Below, piece by piece: positions 1 through 6,430 of a stretch of DNA of 11,156 nt. The notes under the pieces were generated by a model. It made no database searches. It saw only the letters and a program-made list of their open reading frames with translations, and was not told the origin of the DNA. The position numbers and the translations under genes were made by a program. Origin of the DNA: RGIG1828 sp045536915 (lineage in GTDB: Bacteria; Bacillota; Clostridia; UMGS1810); the NCBI GenBank assembly GCA_045536915.1, contig JAZSOL010000015.1, positions 1 through 11,156 of the forward strand, in the 5' to 3' direction. The stretch's first letter is position 1; each line of letters opens with the position of its first letter.

Positions 1-187
1 GCTTTTAGCTCGCATTCTTTGGAGGGACACTCGGCTATTCAACAATCCACCGGATTGTTGAACCCTACGCCTCGGCTTCGCCCGCATTATTTGTGCCTTT
101 AACCTCGTTGGTTAAGGGCTCTTTTTCTGCCTTTTTATCACACCAAATCATACTTCGCTTTCAGCTCGCATTCTTTGGAGAGACACT
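1..187. repeat. Non-coding repeat, one 156-bp period plus the start of the next copy
   Basis: Positions 1-31 recur at 157-187 with two mismatches (6/162 and 25/181), giving a 156-bp period. The unit between them holds two good hairpins: 38-48 pairs perfectly with 52-62 (11 bp, 3-nt loop), and 96-104 pairs with 110-118 (9 bp, one G:U) followed by a T-rich tract. No gene with a credible start and ribosome binding site is seen here on either strand. The arrangement looks like an interspersed or tandem intergenic repeat cut by the window edge. Its family is not identified. The minus strand has a short open frame through 1-95, but nothing suggests it is translated. Confidence 0.6.
96..126 (+). terminator. 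Terminator-like hairpin inside the left-edge repeat
   Basis: Stem 96-104/110-118 (CCTTTAACC with GGTTAAGGG, one G:U), a 5-nt loop and the T-rich run CTCTTTTTCT on the plus strand. It has the shape of an intrinsic terminator for something reading in from the left, but no plus-strand gene is visible and the hairpin belongs to the repeat, so its function is uncertain. Confidence 0.35.
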
Positions 188-195
188 TGAACAGC

Positions 196-237
196 AAAAA
201 AATGCACATTATACTGTTTTTAGAAATAATGTGCATT
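196..237 (-). terminator. Intrinsic terminator of the aldolase gene
   Basis: A perfect 12-bp stem, 226-237 with 201-212 (AATGCACATTAT), separated by 13 nt and followed on the minus strand by five T. It lies 18 bp past the aldolase stop codon. Confidence 0.85.
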
Positions 238-254
238 CTTTTAATATTACATAT

Positions 255-1280
255 TCAGATTATATCTATGAGAGCATCAACAGCCTCAGGTGTGGTTGCC
301 CAACTTGTGGCAATTCTTACTACTATGTGCTCCGAATCGTATTTTTCCCAGAACCCGAAAGATACTTTTTTTGAGAGTTCTTTTAATTTTTCATTATGCA
401 ACACAACAAAAATTTGGTTTGTTATGGTTTCAATGAAGATTTTATATCCTTTTTCTTTAAAAGCACTACGGATTCTATTTGCCATTTCTATTGCATGACG
501 GCTTATTTTAAAATATAAATCATTAGTGAAAAGAGTATCAAACTGAACTCCGATTAGTCTGCCTTTGGCAAGGAGAGCGCCGTGTTGTTTAATATGAGTA
601 AAGAAATGCTTCGGAGCATTTGCGTGCGGAAAAACAACTGCTTCGCCGCAAAGTGCGCCAACCTTTGTGCCGCCTATGTAGAAAGCATCGCAAAGATCAG
701 AAATATCTTTAAGAGTAACATCAGTGCCGTCACTCATCAGGCCATATCCAAGACGGGCACCGTCAAGATAAAGAGGCATATTATAGTATTTGCATATTTT
801 AGAAATAGACTTTAGTTCTTCAAGAGAATACAATGTGCCATATTCGGTGGGATGAGAAATATAAACCATCCCCGGCCATACAGCATGTTCGTGGTTTTCA
901 TCAGAATAAAAATCATTCATAAATTCTTCGAGCTTTTCCGGAATTATTTTACCAAGGCTATGCTCTACGGTGAGAACCTTATGACCGGTATATTCTATCG
1001 CACCGGCTTCGTGCGTGGCAATATGACCGCTGTTTGCACACACAACACCTTCCGTTCCCGAAAGCAATGCATCTATAACATTTTGATTCGTTTGCGTTCC
1101 GCCCACAAGAAAATACACATCAGCATCACTTAGCCCACAAGCGGATTTTATTTTTTCTTTTGCGTTTTTTGTGTATTTATCCATTCCATAACCGGACAAC
1201 TGTTCAAGATTTGTTTCACAAAGACGCCCGAGAATTTCCGGATGCGCACCTTCGATATAATCGCTTTCAAATAATAACAT
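255..1280 (-). CDS. Threonine-aldolase-type PLP-dependent lyase (beta-eliminating lyase family)
   Basis: A 341-residue fold-type-I PLP enzyme of the low-specificity L-threonine aldolase group, which cleaves L-threonine/L-allo-threonine to glycine and acetaldehyde; some homologues act on other beta-hydroxy amino acids. Visible signatures are the N-terminal FESDYIEGAHPEIL, the FLVGGTQTN cofactor-phosphate loop, the HEAGAIEY region, LDGARLGYGL with the Asp that contacts the pyridine nitrogen, and YIGGTKVGA with the Schiff-base lysine (K206). Length fits the family. I chose the ATG at 1280-1278 because GGGAG sits 8 nt upstream. The frame stays open to 1331, but that upstream ATG lies inside the preceding gene's terminator hairpin. 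No separate promoter is obvious in the 34 bp between that terminator and the start, so transcription may come from read-through. It is probably cytoplasmic. Confidence 0.9.
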   Translation of the reverse strand: MLLFESDYIEGAHPEILGRLCETNLEQLSGYGMDKYTKNAKEKIKSACGLSDADVYFLVGGTQTNQNVIDALLSGTEGVVCANSGHIATHEAGAIEYTGHKVLTVEHSLGKIIPEKLEEFMNDFYSDENHEHAVWPGMVYISHPTEYGTLYSLEELKSISKICKYYNMPLYLDGARLGYGLMSDGTDVTLKDISDLCDAFYIGGTKVGALCGEAVVFPHANAPKHFFTHIKQHGALLAKGRLIGVQFDTLFTNDLYFKISRHAIEMANRIRSAFKEKGYKIFIETITNQIFVVLHNEKLKELSKKVSFGFWEKYDSEHIVVRIATSWATTPEAVDALIDII

Positions 1281-1314
1281 TTCACACACTCCCGTTAAAT
1301 AAATTTCAGATTTC

Positions 1315-1345
1315 AAAAAAGCCTGCATCAATGAATGACACAGGC
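1315..1345 (-). terminator. Intrinsic terminator after the DUF1858 gene
   Basis: On the minus strand GCCTGTGTCA pairs with TGATGCAGGC (10 bp with two G:U) around a 5-nt loop, followed by six T. It lies between the DUF1858 stop and the aldolase start and argues against the longer aldolase reading frame. Confidence 0.75.
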
Positions 1346-1370
1346 CTTATGACTTTATTTGCTAAAAAGA

Positions 1371-1574
1371 TTATTTATCTTTCAAATATTCATTAATCTT
1401 ATTAACAAGTTCATCAGCATCAACGCCATGAACAGCGCAAGCTTCTTCTACTGTTTCGCCGCTTGCGGAAGGACATCCGAGACAGTGCATACCGATTTCA
1501 AAAAAGAAAGGTGCTGTGCCCTGATCGAGTTTCAAAACGTCCATAATGATTGTATCTTTAGTTATTGAAGCCAT
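1371..1574 (-). CDS. DUF1858 protein (hybrid-cluster-associated redox disulfide domain)
   Basis: A 67-residue protein consisting of a single DUF1858/TIGR03980-type domain. The opening ITKDTIIMDVL (starting at residue 4), the CLGCPSA motif (C31 and C34, a CxxC pair) and the ETVEEAC helix are all typical. Family members are small cytoplasmic proteins of anaerobes and are thought to handle a redox disulfide or metal; their function has not been settled. The start at 1574 is preferred over an in-frame ATG six codons upstream because GAAAGGAG (1590-1583) lies 8 nt before it, and the upstream ATG overlaps that Shine-Dalgarno. It has its own promoter about 30 bp upstream and its own terminator, so it is probably a monocistronic unit. 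Confidence 0.9.
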   Translation of the reverse strand: MASITKDTIIMDVLKLDQGTAPFFFEIGMHCLGCPSASGETVEEACAVHGVDADELVNKINEYLKDK

Positions 1575-1604
1575 TTTTTTCTCTCCTTTCAAAATTACAC
1601 TAAT

Positions 1605-1633
1605 ATTATATACCCAATACTCAAAAAAATCAA
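1605..1633 (-). promoter_or_regulatory. Sigma-A-type promoter of the DUF1858 gene
   Basis: -35 TTGATT (1633-1628), 17-bp spacer, -10 TATAAT (1610-1605). The predicted start near 1598 gives a leader of about 24 nt that includes the ribosome binding site. Confidence 0.8.
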
Positions 1634-1655
1634 GAGTAAGTTTTAAAAAATAATA

Positions 1656-2207
1656 TTATTTATCAAGTGTTCTGTATTTATTTTTTCCTGATTCATATAA
1701 GTTGTTTCCATAAACATCCATTATAACTGTTACCGGAAAATTTTCTACCGTAAGCTTTCTTATTGCTTCCGTGCCCAAATCTTCATATGCAACAATCTCC
1801 GAAGATTTCACGTGGCTTGCAAGAAGTGCACCGGCACCGCCTATGGCACCGAAATACACGCATCCGTGCTTTGTGCAGGCATTTTTAACCTCATCATTTC
1901 TCAGACCCTTTCCAATCATTCCGCCAAGGCCAAGCTCTATAAGGGTTGGTGCGTATGCATCCATTCTATAGCTCGTTGTGGGTCCGCAGGAACCTATTAC
2001 CTCACCTGGTCTTGCCGGGCATGGACCAACATAGTATATTATTTGATTTTCAATATCAAACGGGAGCTTTTCACCATTTTGAAGAGCCTCACACATCCGT
2101 TTGTGCGCTGCATCTCGTCCGGTGTAGATAACTCCGCTTATAAAAACGCTGTCGCCTGCTTTAAGATTTTTCAGGCTTTCTTTTGAAATGGGTGTTGTAA
2201 TATTCAT
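1656..2207 (-). CDS. Fe-S hydro-lyase beta subunit (class I fumarase / L(+)-tartrate dehydratase C-terminal type)
   Basis: A 183-residue protein matching the separately encoded beta subunit of class I fumarase and tartrate dehydratase, which add or remove water across a 2-hydroxy-dicarboxylate. Typical motifs are YTGRDAAHKRM (28-38), GPCPARPGEVIGSCGPTTSYRMD (61-83), GLGGMIGKG (93-101) and FGAIGGAGALL (119-129). This subunit carries substrate-binding residues; the alpha subunit provides the 4Fe-4S cluster and is not in this window. AGGAG lies 7 nt before the ATG, and the start is 13 bp after the HAD stop, so it is the last gene of the hisD-like operon. No GC-rich terminator follows, only an AT palindrome around the stop codon. 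The actual substrate (fumarate, tartrate or another hydroxy acid) cannot be read from the sequence. Confidence 0.88.
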   Translation of the reverse strand: MNITTPISKESLKNLKAGDSVFISGVIYTGRDAAHKRMCEALQNGEKLPFDIENQIIYYVGPCPARPGEVIGSCGPTTSYRMDAYAPTLIELGLGGMIGKGLRNDEVKNACTKHGCVYFGAIGGAGALLASHVKSSEIVAYEDLGTEAIRKLTVENFPVTVIMDVYGNNLYESGKNKYRTLDK

Positions 2208-2220
2208 AGCTTAACTCCTG

Positions 2221-3252
2221 TCAGACAATATCAAGAAGCGAATTATTTATATAGTCAGAATTGTTTTTTTCAAAAAACTCTCTCGCCGCATCTCCGTTTA
2301 TCCCTGTGAGAACCGCAACAAAATCAAATCCCGCACTTTTTGCTGCAAATATATCTGCTCCTGCATCGCCTGCTGCAATAACTTTTTTATTTATTTCATA
2401 ATCACCAAGTGCTATTTTTTCATCAGGAAAATCTTTTCCGAGCACTGATTTAACAAAGCAATAGGGAGAAGGCTTGACGAACGAAGCATCAATACCTTTT
2501 TTTCTCATTTCGGCTTCACCGTTTTTAACATAGTCATAAGTTATAATTCTGTTTTCATCAAAAAAGTCATATATTCCCCAGGCTTTAAGAGGTGTTGATA
2601 TTTCAAAATAATCTCTTCCCGTTGCAATGCCGAGCACAATTTTGCTGTTTTTGAGCTCTGCAAGAAATATTTTGAGTTTTTCAATATCAAGTAACGGTTT
2701 TTCGTTAAGTCCCATAAAAGGTTTATTTTTAAGAACAGGATTTTTGCAATATCGTTTCACATATTCATCCTGACCCATATACCATTCCTGAAAGCAATTT
2801 ACAATTTCATTCCATACTCTGCTGTTTCTGCGGCAATCTGCAATGTCATATCCGGATTTTTCCGAGATAAAACCGGCTGTTGATTCATACAATTCACAAA
2901 GCCCCGGGCATTTTTCAAGAAAGGAAATACAATCCGTCTCATTTTTAAATTCAAGCCACATTCCGATTGCAACATATGCCAGATCCCAGTTGGAATTAAC
3001 GCCCGTGTTTTTACACAATGAAATAACCTTGTCGGAGCACATAATTTCTTTTCGGATTTGAGGTAATTTACTATACATTTCATCAGCAGAAATTTCTTCC
3101 TTGCCGAAATAACTGGATGTATTTATGAATTCATATGCTGTGAGAGAGGCAACATCCCAGTAGGTCTGTTCTGATGTTATAACTCCGTCCATATCGAAAA
3201 CTGCCACATCATATTTTGCTTTAAAAGTGTTCAAATCAAGAGTTTTACTCAT
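2221..3252 (-). CDS. HAD-superfamily phosphatase with a large cap domain
   Basis: A 343-residue haloacid-dehalogenase-type hydrolase. Motif I is FDMDGVI with nucleophile D20 and acid/base D22, motif II is GIATGR with T211, motif III is K260 in FVKPSPYC, and motif IV is AGDAGADIF with D296 and D300, so all catalytic residues are present. Between motifs I and II lie about 185 residues, an unusually large cap (C1 position) that should define the substrate. This differs from the compact cap-less histidinol-phosphatase half of E. coli HisB. The ATG overlaps the 3' end of the hisB-like gene by 8 bp, which suggests translational coupling. A phosphomonoester of a small metabolite is the expected substrate. 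Being coupled to an IGPD-like dehydratase and a HisD-like dehydrogenase, it may act between them, but that is inference. Confidence 0.85.
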   Translation of the reverse strand: MSKTLDLNTFKAKYDVAVFDMDGVITSEQTYWDVASLTAYEFINTSSYFGKEEISADEMYSKLPQIRKEIMCSDKVISLCKNTGVNSNWDLAYVAIGMWLEFKNETDCISFLEKCPGLCELYESTAGFISEKSGYDIADCRRNSRVWNEIVNCFQEWYMGQDEYVKRYCKNPVLKNKPFMGLNEKPLLDIEKLKIFLAELKNSKIVLGIATGRDYFEISTPLKAWGIYDFFDENRIITYDYVKNGEAEMRKKGIDASFVKPSPYCFVKSVLGKDFPDEKIALGDYEINKKVIAAGDAGADIFAAKSAGFDFVAVLTGINGDAAREFFEKNNSDYINNSLLDIV

Positions 3253-3868
3253 AGATATATTCTATCCTTCCCGCAACTCCCGATGACATATTTTTTCTGG
3301 ATTCCACAATCTCAAGGGCATTTTTTAAGCAAATACCTATTGAGCGGAAAATAGCTTCCCATATGTGATGTCCGTTTTCGCCCTTAGTAAGGTTGATATG
3401 AAGTGTGCAACGTGCACCCTGAACAAAACCGTCAATAAAGGTGAGCAAATCTTCCGAGAGCATTCCTTCCGTAGAATCAGGCATCACACACGAATTGATA
3501 TCGAAATCAAGGTATGACCTTCCCTCAAAGCTTATTGCAGACTGACAAAAAGCTTCATCAATAATCCCAATACCATCGCCAAAGCCTCTTATCCCATCTG
3601 CACCGTTATCTTCAACAACCTTTGCAACTGCTTTTCCGAAAGTCATTCCCAAATCTTCACATATTACGTGGCTAAGGTTGAATCTGTCGAGCTTTACATC
3701 TGCAACAATATTGACCTCACTGCGCCACACAATCTGCTCTATCATATGATTCAGAAATACTATACCTGTATTGATTTTGCTTCTGTAATCAGGGGAAACA
3801 CCATCAAAATTAAGCGACACAGTCATTGTTGATTCGGTGCTTTTTCTGATAACCTTAACATCTTTCAT
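3245..3868 (-). CDS. Divergent imidazoleglycerol-phosphate dehydratase (HisB/IGPD-like)
   Basis: A 207-residue IGPD-fold protein of near-normal length. Conserved elements are TEST (11-14), FLNHM with H41, H67 and E71 of the first metal motif, the IDEAF region (103-107), EGRSYL (115-120), QGARCTLH (150-157) and GHHIWEAIF with H167, H168 and E171. Compared with canonical HisB as I recall it, the HM..KHG histidine is R49, the second histidine of DDHHTVED is V68, and the C-terminal PSTKG loop reads SSGVAG. These positions normally bind the manganese pair or substrate phosphate. AAGGCGG lies 8 nt before the ATG, 21 bp after the hisD-like stop. It could be an unusual HisB, but the changes together with an equally altered HisD neighbour suggest dehydration of a different phosphorylated substrate. 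The family is sure; the histidine role is not. Confidence 0.85.
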   Translation of the reverse strand: MKDVKVIRKSTESTMTVSLNFDGVSPDYRSKINTGIVFLNHMIEQIVWRSEVNIVADVKLDRFNLSHVICEDLGMTFGKAVAKVVEDNGADGIRGFGDGIGIIDEAFCQSAISFEGRSYLDFDINSCVMPDSTEGMLSEDLLTFIDGFVQGARCTLHINLTKGENGHHIWEAIFRSIGICLKNALEIVESRKNMSSGVAGRIEYIYE

Positions 3869-3889
3869 TGGTTTATCCGCCTTTCAAAA

Positions 3890-5179
3890 TTATCTTTCTT
3901 TTACAGCAAGAGCATGAGTTTCAAAGCCTTCAGCTTCTGCAATTGCAGCGGCTTTCCATCTTACCGCTTCAAAGCCTTCTTTTGTTGCATATCCAACAGA
4001 CGAACGTTTGATAAAGTCATTCACGGAAACTGATGAAAATGTTTTTGCAAATCCACCCGTTGGCAAAATAGCATTAGGACCGAGAAGGAAATTGCAAAGC
4101 GTTACGGGGGTGTAGTTTCCAAGAAGAATTTCACCTGCATTTTTGATTTTTTCGAGTGTATCAAAAGGATTTTCAGTCATTACTTCCATATGTTCGGGAG
4201 CATATTCATTCACAAAATCCACTGCCTCATCAATCGTATCAGTAATAACAATACCGCCGTATGTGTTGAAATTGGTTGTTACAAAGCTTCTTCTTTTTTC
4301 TGAAAGTTTTTCAAGCTGTTTTTCAACAATCGGAATAACATTTTTTGCAAGTTCAGGACTGTTTGTTACGAGAAGAGCCGCACTGTCGGGACCGTGTTCG
4401 GCTTCAATCATCATATCAAGAGCAACCTTATGAACGTCAGCTTTTTCATCTGCTAAAATAATGCACTCACTCGGACCTGCCGGAAGACCAACATCAATAT
4501 AACTTGAAAGCACACGTTTTGCAGCTGTTACATAAGCATTTCCGGGTCCTATGATTTTGTGGCATTTAGGAATAGTTTGAGTACCGAACGCAACAGCTGC
4601 CACAGCCTGAATTCCGCCAACCTTATAGATTTCGGTTATGCCGATTATTTTAGCAGCGGCAAGAATTGCATCATCAACATTTCCCTGCTCATTTGGCGGA
4701 GTAACCACAATAATTTTTTCAACTCCTGCAACAACAGCCGGAGAACCAAGCATACAAAGAACCGACGGAAAGCTCCCCTTACCTCTGGGGACATACAAAC
4801 ACACATCAACAACCGGAGTTACCTTTTCGCCAACCATAAGTCCCGTGTCAACATTTGTGAACCACATTTCCTCCGGCATCTGCTTGGAGTGGAAGTTTTT
4901 AATGTTTTTTACCGCATAGGTTATGGCATCTCTGAGAGTTTCGTCTATATTATTATAGCCCGCTTCAATCTCCTCAGGAGTAACTTTGATTCTATCTGAT
5001 GTAAGAGAAACCTTATCGAATTTTGCGGTATATTCCAAAACCGCTTCATCCCCTCTTTTTTTAACATCATAGCTGACTTCTGTTGCGGTAGGAATAAACT
5101 CGGTGATATCAAGCTCTGCTCTTTTCATAACAAAATCTTTTTGCTCTTTTGTTATATCCTTTAATTTATAAACATTCAT
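3890..5179 (-). CDS. Histidinol-dehydrogenase-family NAD-dependent dehydrogenase, non-canonical branch
   Basis: A 429-residue HisD-family enzyme; the family oxidises an alcohol to a carboxylate in two NAD-dependent steps. It retains YVPRGKGSFPS, IGPGNAYVTAAKR, LPAGPSE, EHGPDS with H262, the catalytic APEH pair (E329, H330) and H422. Against E. coli HisD as recalled, zinc ligand Q259 is E259, zinc ligand D360 is N363 (GDY becomes CNF), and substrate-binding H367 is A370 (NHVLPT becomes NAILPT). The block GPNAILPTGG...SVNDF resembles HisD homologues that do other jobs, such as the sulfopropanediol dehydrogenase HpsN. AGAGG stands 7 nt before the ATG, and the gene is first in a four-gene operon with a good promoter. 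No T-box or long leader is present, unlike many Firmicute his operons. Many pipelines would label it hisD; I withhold that symbol. Confidence 0.85.
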   Translation of the reverse strand: MNVYKLKDITKEQKDFVMKRAELDITEFIPTATEVSYDVKKRGDEAVLEYTAKFDKVSLTSDRIKVTPEEIEAGYNNIDETLRDAITYAVKNIKNFHSKQMPEEMWFTNVDTGLMVGEKVTPVVDVCLYVPRGKGSFPSVLCMLGSPAVVAGVEKIIVVTPPNEQGNVDDAILAAAKIIGITEIYKVGGIQAVAAVAFGTQTIPKCHKIIGPGNAYVTAAKRVLSSYIDVGLPAGPSECIILADEKADVHKVALDMMIEAEHGPDSAALLVTNSPELAKNVIPIVEKQLEKLSEKRRSFVTTNFNTYGGIVITDTIDEAVDFVNEYAPEHMEVMTENPFDTLEKIKNAGEILLGNYTPVTLCNFLLGPNAILPTGGFAKTFSSVSVNDFIKRSSVGYATKEGFEAVRWKAAAIAEAEGFETHALAVKER

Positions 5180-5219
5180 AAATTAACCTCTTTCCGTATT
5201 TAATCTTTCAATGTCATTT

Positions 5220-5248
5220 ATTATATTACAAATCTCTCTTTTTTTCAA
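5220..5248 (-). promoter_or_regulatory. Promoter of the hisD-like operon
   Basis: -35 TTGAAA (5248-5243), 17-bp spacer, -10 TATAAT (5225-5220), minus strand. The predicted start near 5213 leaves a leader of about 34 nt, too short for a T-box or an attenuator. Confidence 0.8.
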
Positions 5249-5377
5249 TAGCAAAAGTGAATTTTCGTGCTTTAGTATGGTAAAGCGTTAAAGTGGATTG
5301 TATTATTGTGTAATTTTAACAACAGGATATATTTAATTATGGTTTACATTAAATATATTAGTTTTAATTATTTAAAA

Positions 5378-5407
5378 TGTGGATAAAGTGGATAAACGTG
5401 TGTATAA
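5378..5407 (-). promoter_or_regulatory. Cluster of three DnaA-box-like 9-mers
   Basis: On the minus strand: TTATCCACA (5386-5378, a perfect match to the DnaA-box consensus), TTATCCACT (5395-5387, one mismatch) and TTATACACA (5407-5399, matching TTATNCACA). All three have the same orientation, with start-to-start spacings of 9 and 12 bp, in an AT-rich non-coding region. No dnaA, dnaN or other origin gene is nearby, so a DnaA-binding regulatory or titration cluster is more likely than oriC. Confidence 0.5.
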
Positions 5408-5462
5408 CTGTATTTATACGGCAAAAAGGCGGTGGATATTTTATTTTGCTTTTAAATATTTT

Positions 5463-5479
5463 AACATTAAATTAATGTT
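5463..5479. repeat. Near-perfect AT-rich palindrome
   Basis: AACATTAA (5463-5470) and TTAATGTT (5472-5479) are exact inverted repeats around one base. This shape fits an operator for a dimeric regulator, though AT-rich sequence can give such matches by chance. Confidence 0.4.
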
Positions 5480-5521
5480 GGTTTACATAAAGTTGCAAAT
5501 ATGAAAATAATTGAAAAATGC

Positions 5522-5547
5522 AAAACCCGACAAAAAAATTGCCGGGT
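5522..5547 (-). terminator. Likely terminator of the patatin-like gene
   Basis: On the minus strand ACCCGGCAA pairs with TTGTCGGGT (9 bp, one G:U) around five T, followed by TTTTG, starting 14 bp past the stop codon. The T tail is short, so efficiency may be moderate. Confidence 0.6.
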
Positions 5548-5560
5548 ACTGATTAACTAT

Positions 5561-6400
5561 TCAAAAACTTTTTAACTCATCAATTCGTTTAACAACATCA
5601 TTATAACCTTGATTATACATTATCTCGAGCATATCGGTTCTTTTTTCTGTTCTCTTCCATCCGGATGTATTATCCGGGCAGAACACGAATGCTCTCCCCT
5701 CTTTTTCTCTTTCAAAAAGGAAACTGCGGCTTTGGTTATAAACTTCTGTTCTGTTTTTAAGCGCCTTCGCAAAAGCTTTATATTTACCGTATAGAAACGA
5801 AGAAATTGCAACATCAGCTTCATCTTTTTTATTATAGGTTCTTTCCCTTGTTAAAATCCCTATAACCTTATCGCATCCTTTTTCATATGCAAATCTCACA
5901 GGAAGAGGGTCTGTGCATCCTCCATCCATATATTTTTCAGAATTTATTTCTATTGGAGAAAACATAATAGGTAGTGCACAGCTTGCCTGAAGAAGAGTCC
6001 ATGATTTATCATCAGCCGATACCCTGTGGTATTCCGGCAGACCGGTGCGGATATTCGTTACAACTGCATATACTTCACAATCCGACAAATTATATTTTTC
6101 GCAGTCAAAAGGCAATAACGTCTCTGGTATTTCCCGGAAAATAAAATCACGGTTATAATAGCTTTTATTACCTTTTTTCAAAAAATATTTCCACCCCATA
6201 TATCGCTTATCGTTAATATATTTAAGTCCGAGTTTGAGACATCTGCCTTTCTGACCGGATATATAGGAAACTCCGTTTGCAACTCCGGCAGACACACCCA
6301 CAAACAAATCACACTCAATGCCATTATCTAAAAAAGCATCCATTACGCCTATTGAGTAATATGTACGGTTTGCACCGCCCTCAACAACAAGTCCTAACAT
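5561..6400 (-). CDS. Patatin-like phospholipase (RssA/YjeR-type serine lipase)
   Basis: A 279-residue cytoplasmic patatin-family acyl hydrolase with a Ser-Asp dyad. The oxyanion loop is EGGANRTYYSIGV (7-19), a variant of GGGxRG. The nucleophile is S37 in GVSAG (35-39) and the catalytic Asp is D159 in MDGG (158-161). The segment ASCALPIMFSPI (139-150) is also typical. No signal peptide or membrane segment is seen, and the length fits bacterial single-domain patatins. GAAGG stands 7 nt before the ATG, with a perfect-consensus promoter just upstream. It is divergent from the phosphoglycerol transferase gene. It probably deacylates phospholipids or other acyl esters, but the substrate cannot be assigned from sequence. 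Confidence 0.9.
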   Translation of the reverse strand: MLGLVVEGGANRTYYSIGVMDAFLDNGIECDLFVGVSAGVANGVSYISGQKGRCLKLGLKYINDKRYMGWKYFLKKGNKSYYNRDFIFREIPETLLPFDCEKYNLSDCEVYAVVTNIRTGLPEYHRVSADDKSWTLLQASCALPIMFSPIEINSEKYMDGGCTDPLPVRFAYEKGCDKVIGILTRERTYNKKDEADVAISSFLYGKYKAFAKALKNRTEVYNQSRSFLFEREKEGRAFVFCPDNTSGWKRTEKRTDMLEIMYNQGYNDVVKRIDELKSF

Positions 6401-6430
6401 TAAATTACCTTCTTTTTTGCATTTTTATTT

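Larger units (their letters stand above)
5249..5521. other. AT-rich non-coding stretch with repeats
   Basis: No gene is seen on either strand in these 273 bp. The stretch holds a small hairpin at 5269-5286 (GCTTTA/TAAAGC), the DnaA-box-like cluster at 5378-5407, two copies of GGTTTACAT (5341-5349 and 5480-5488) and a palindrome at 5463-5479. It lies between the 3' end of the patatin gene and the hisD-like operon promoter, so it could act as an upstream regulatory region for that operon. Confidence 0.5.

Noticed and set aside
1281..1331. 17-residue N-terminal extension of the aldolase
   Set aside because: The upstream ATG lies in a terminator hairpin, while the internal ATG at 1280 has a proper Shine-Dalgarno and begins where family proteins begin.
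4559..4999. 146-residue open frame opposite the hisD-like gene
   Set aside because: It is antisense to a well-supported enzyme, has no family signature, and is explained by the codon pattern of the real gene.
3245..5179. Straight annotation as histidine biosynthesis genes hisD and hisB
   Set aside because: Active-site changes in both proteins, absence of other his genes and the unusual partners make this only one option; symbols were left empty.
5180..5219. His T-box or leader-peptide attenuator before the hisD-like gene
   Set aside because: The predicted leader is about 34 nt and has no terminator hairpin, T-box sequence or run of His codons.
5378..5407. Chromosomal origin of replication
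   Set aside because: Only three boxes are present, without dnaA, dnaN, rpmH or similar neighbours and without a clear unwinding element.
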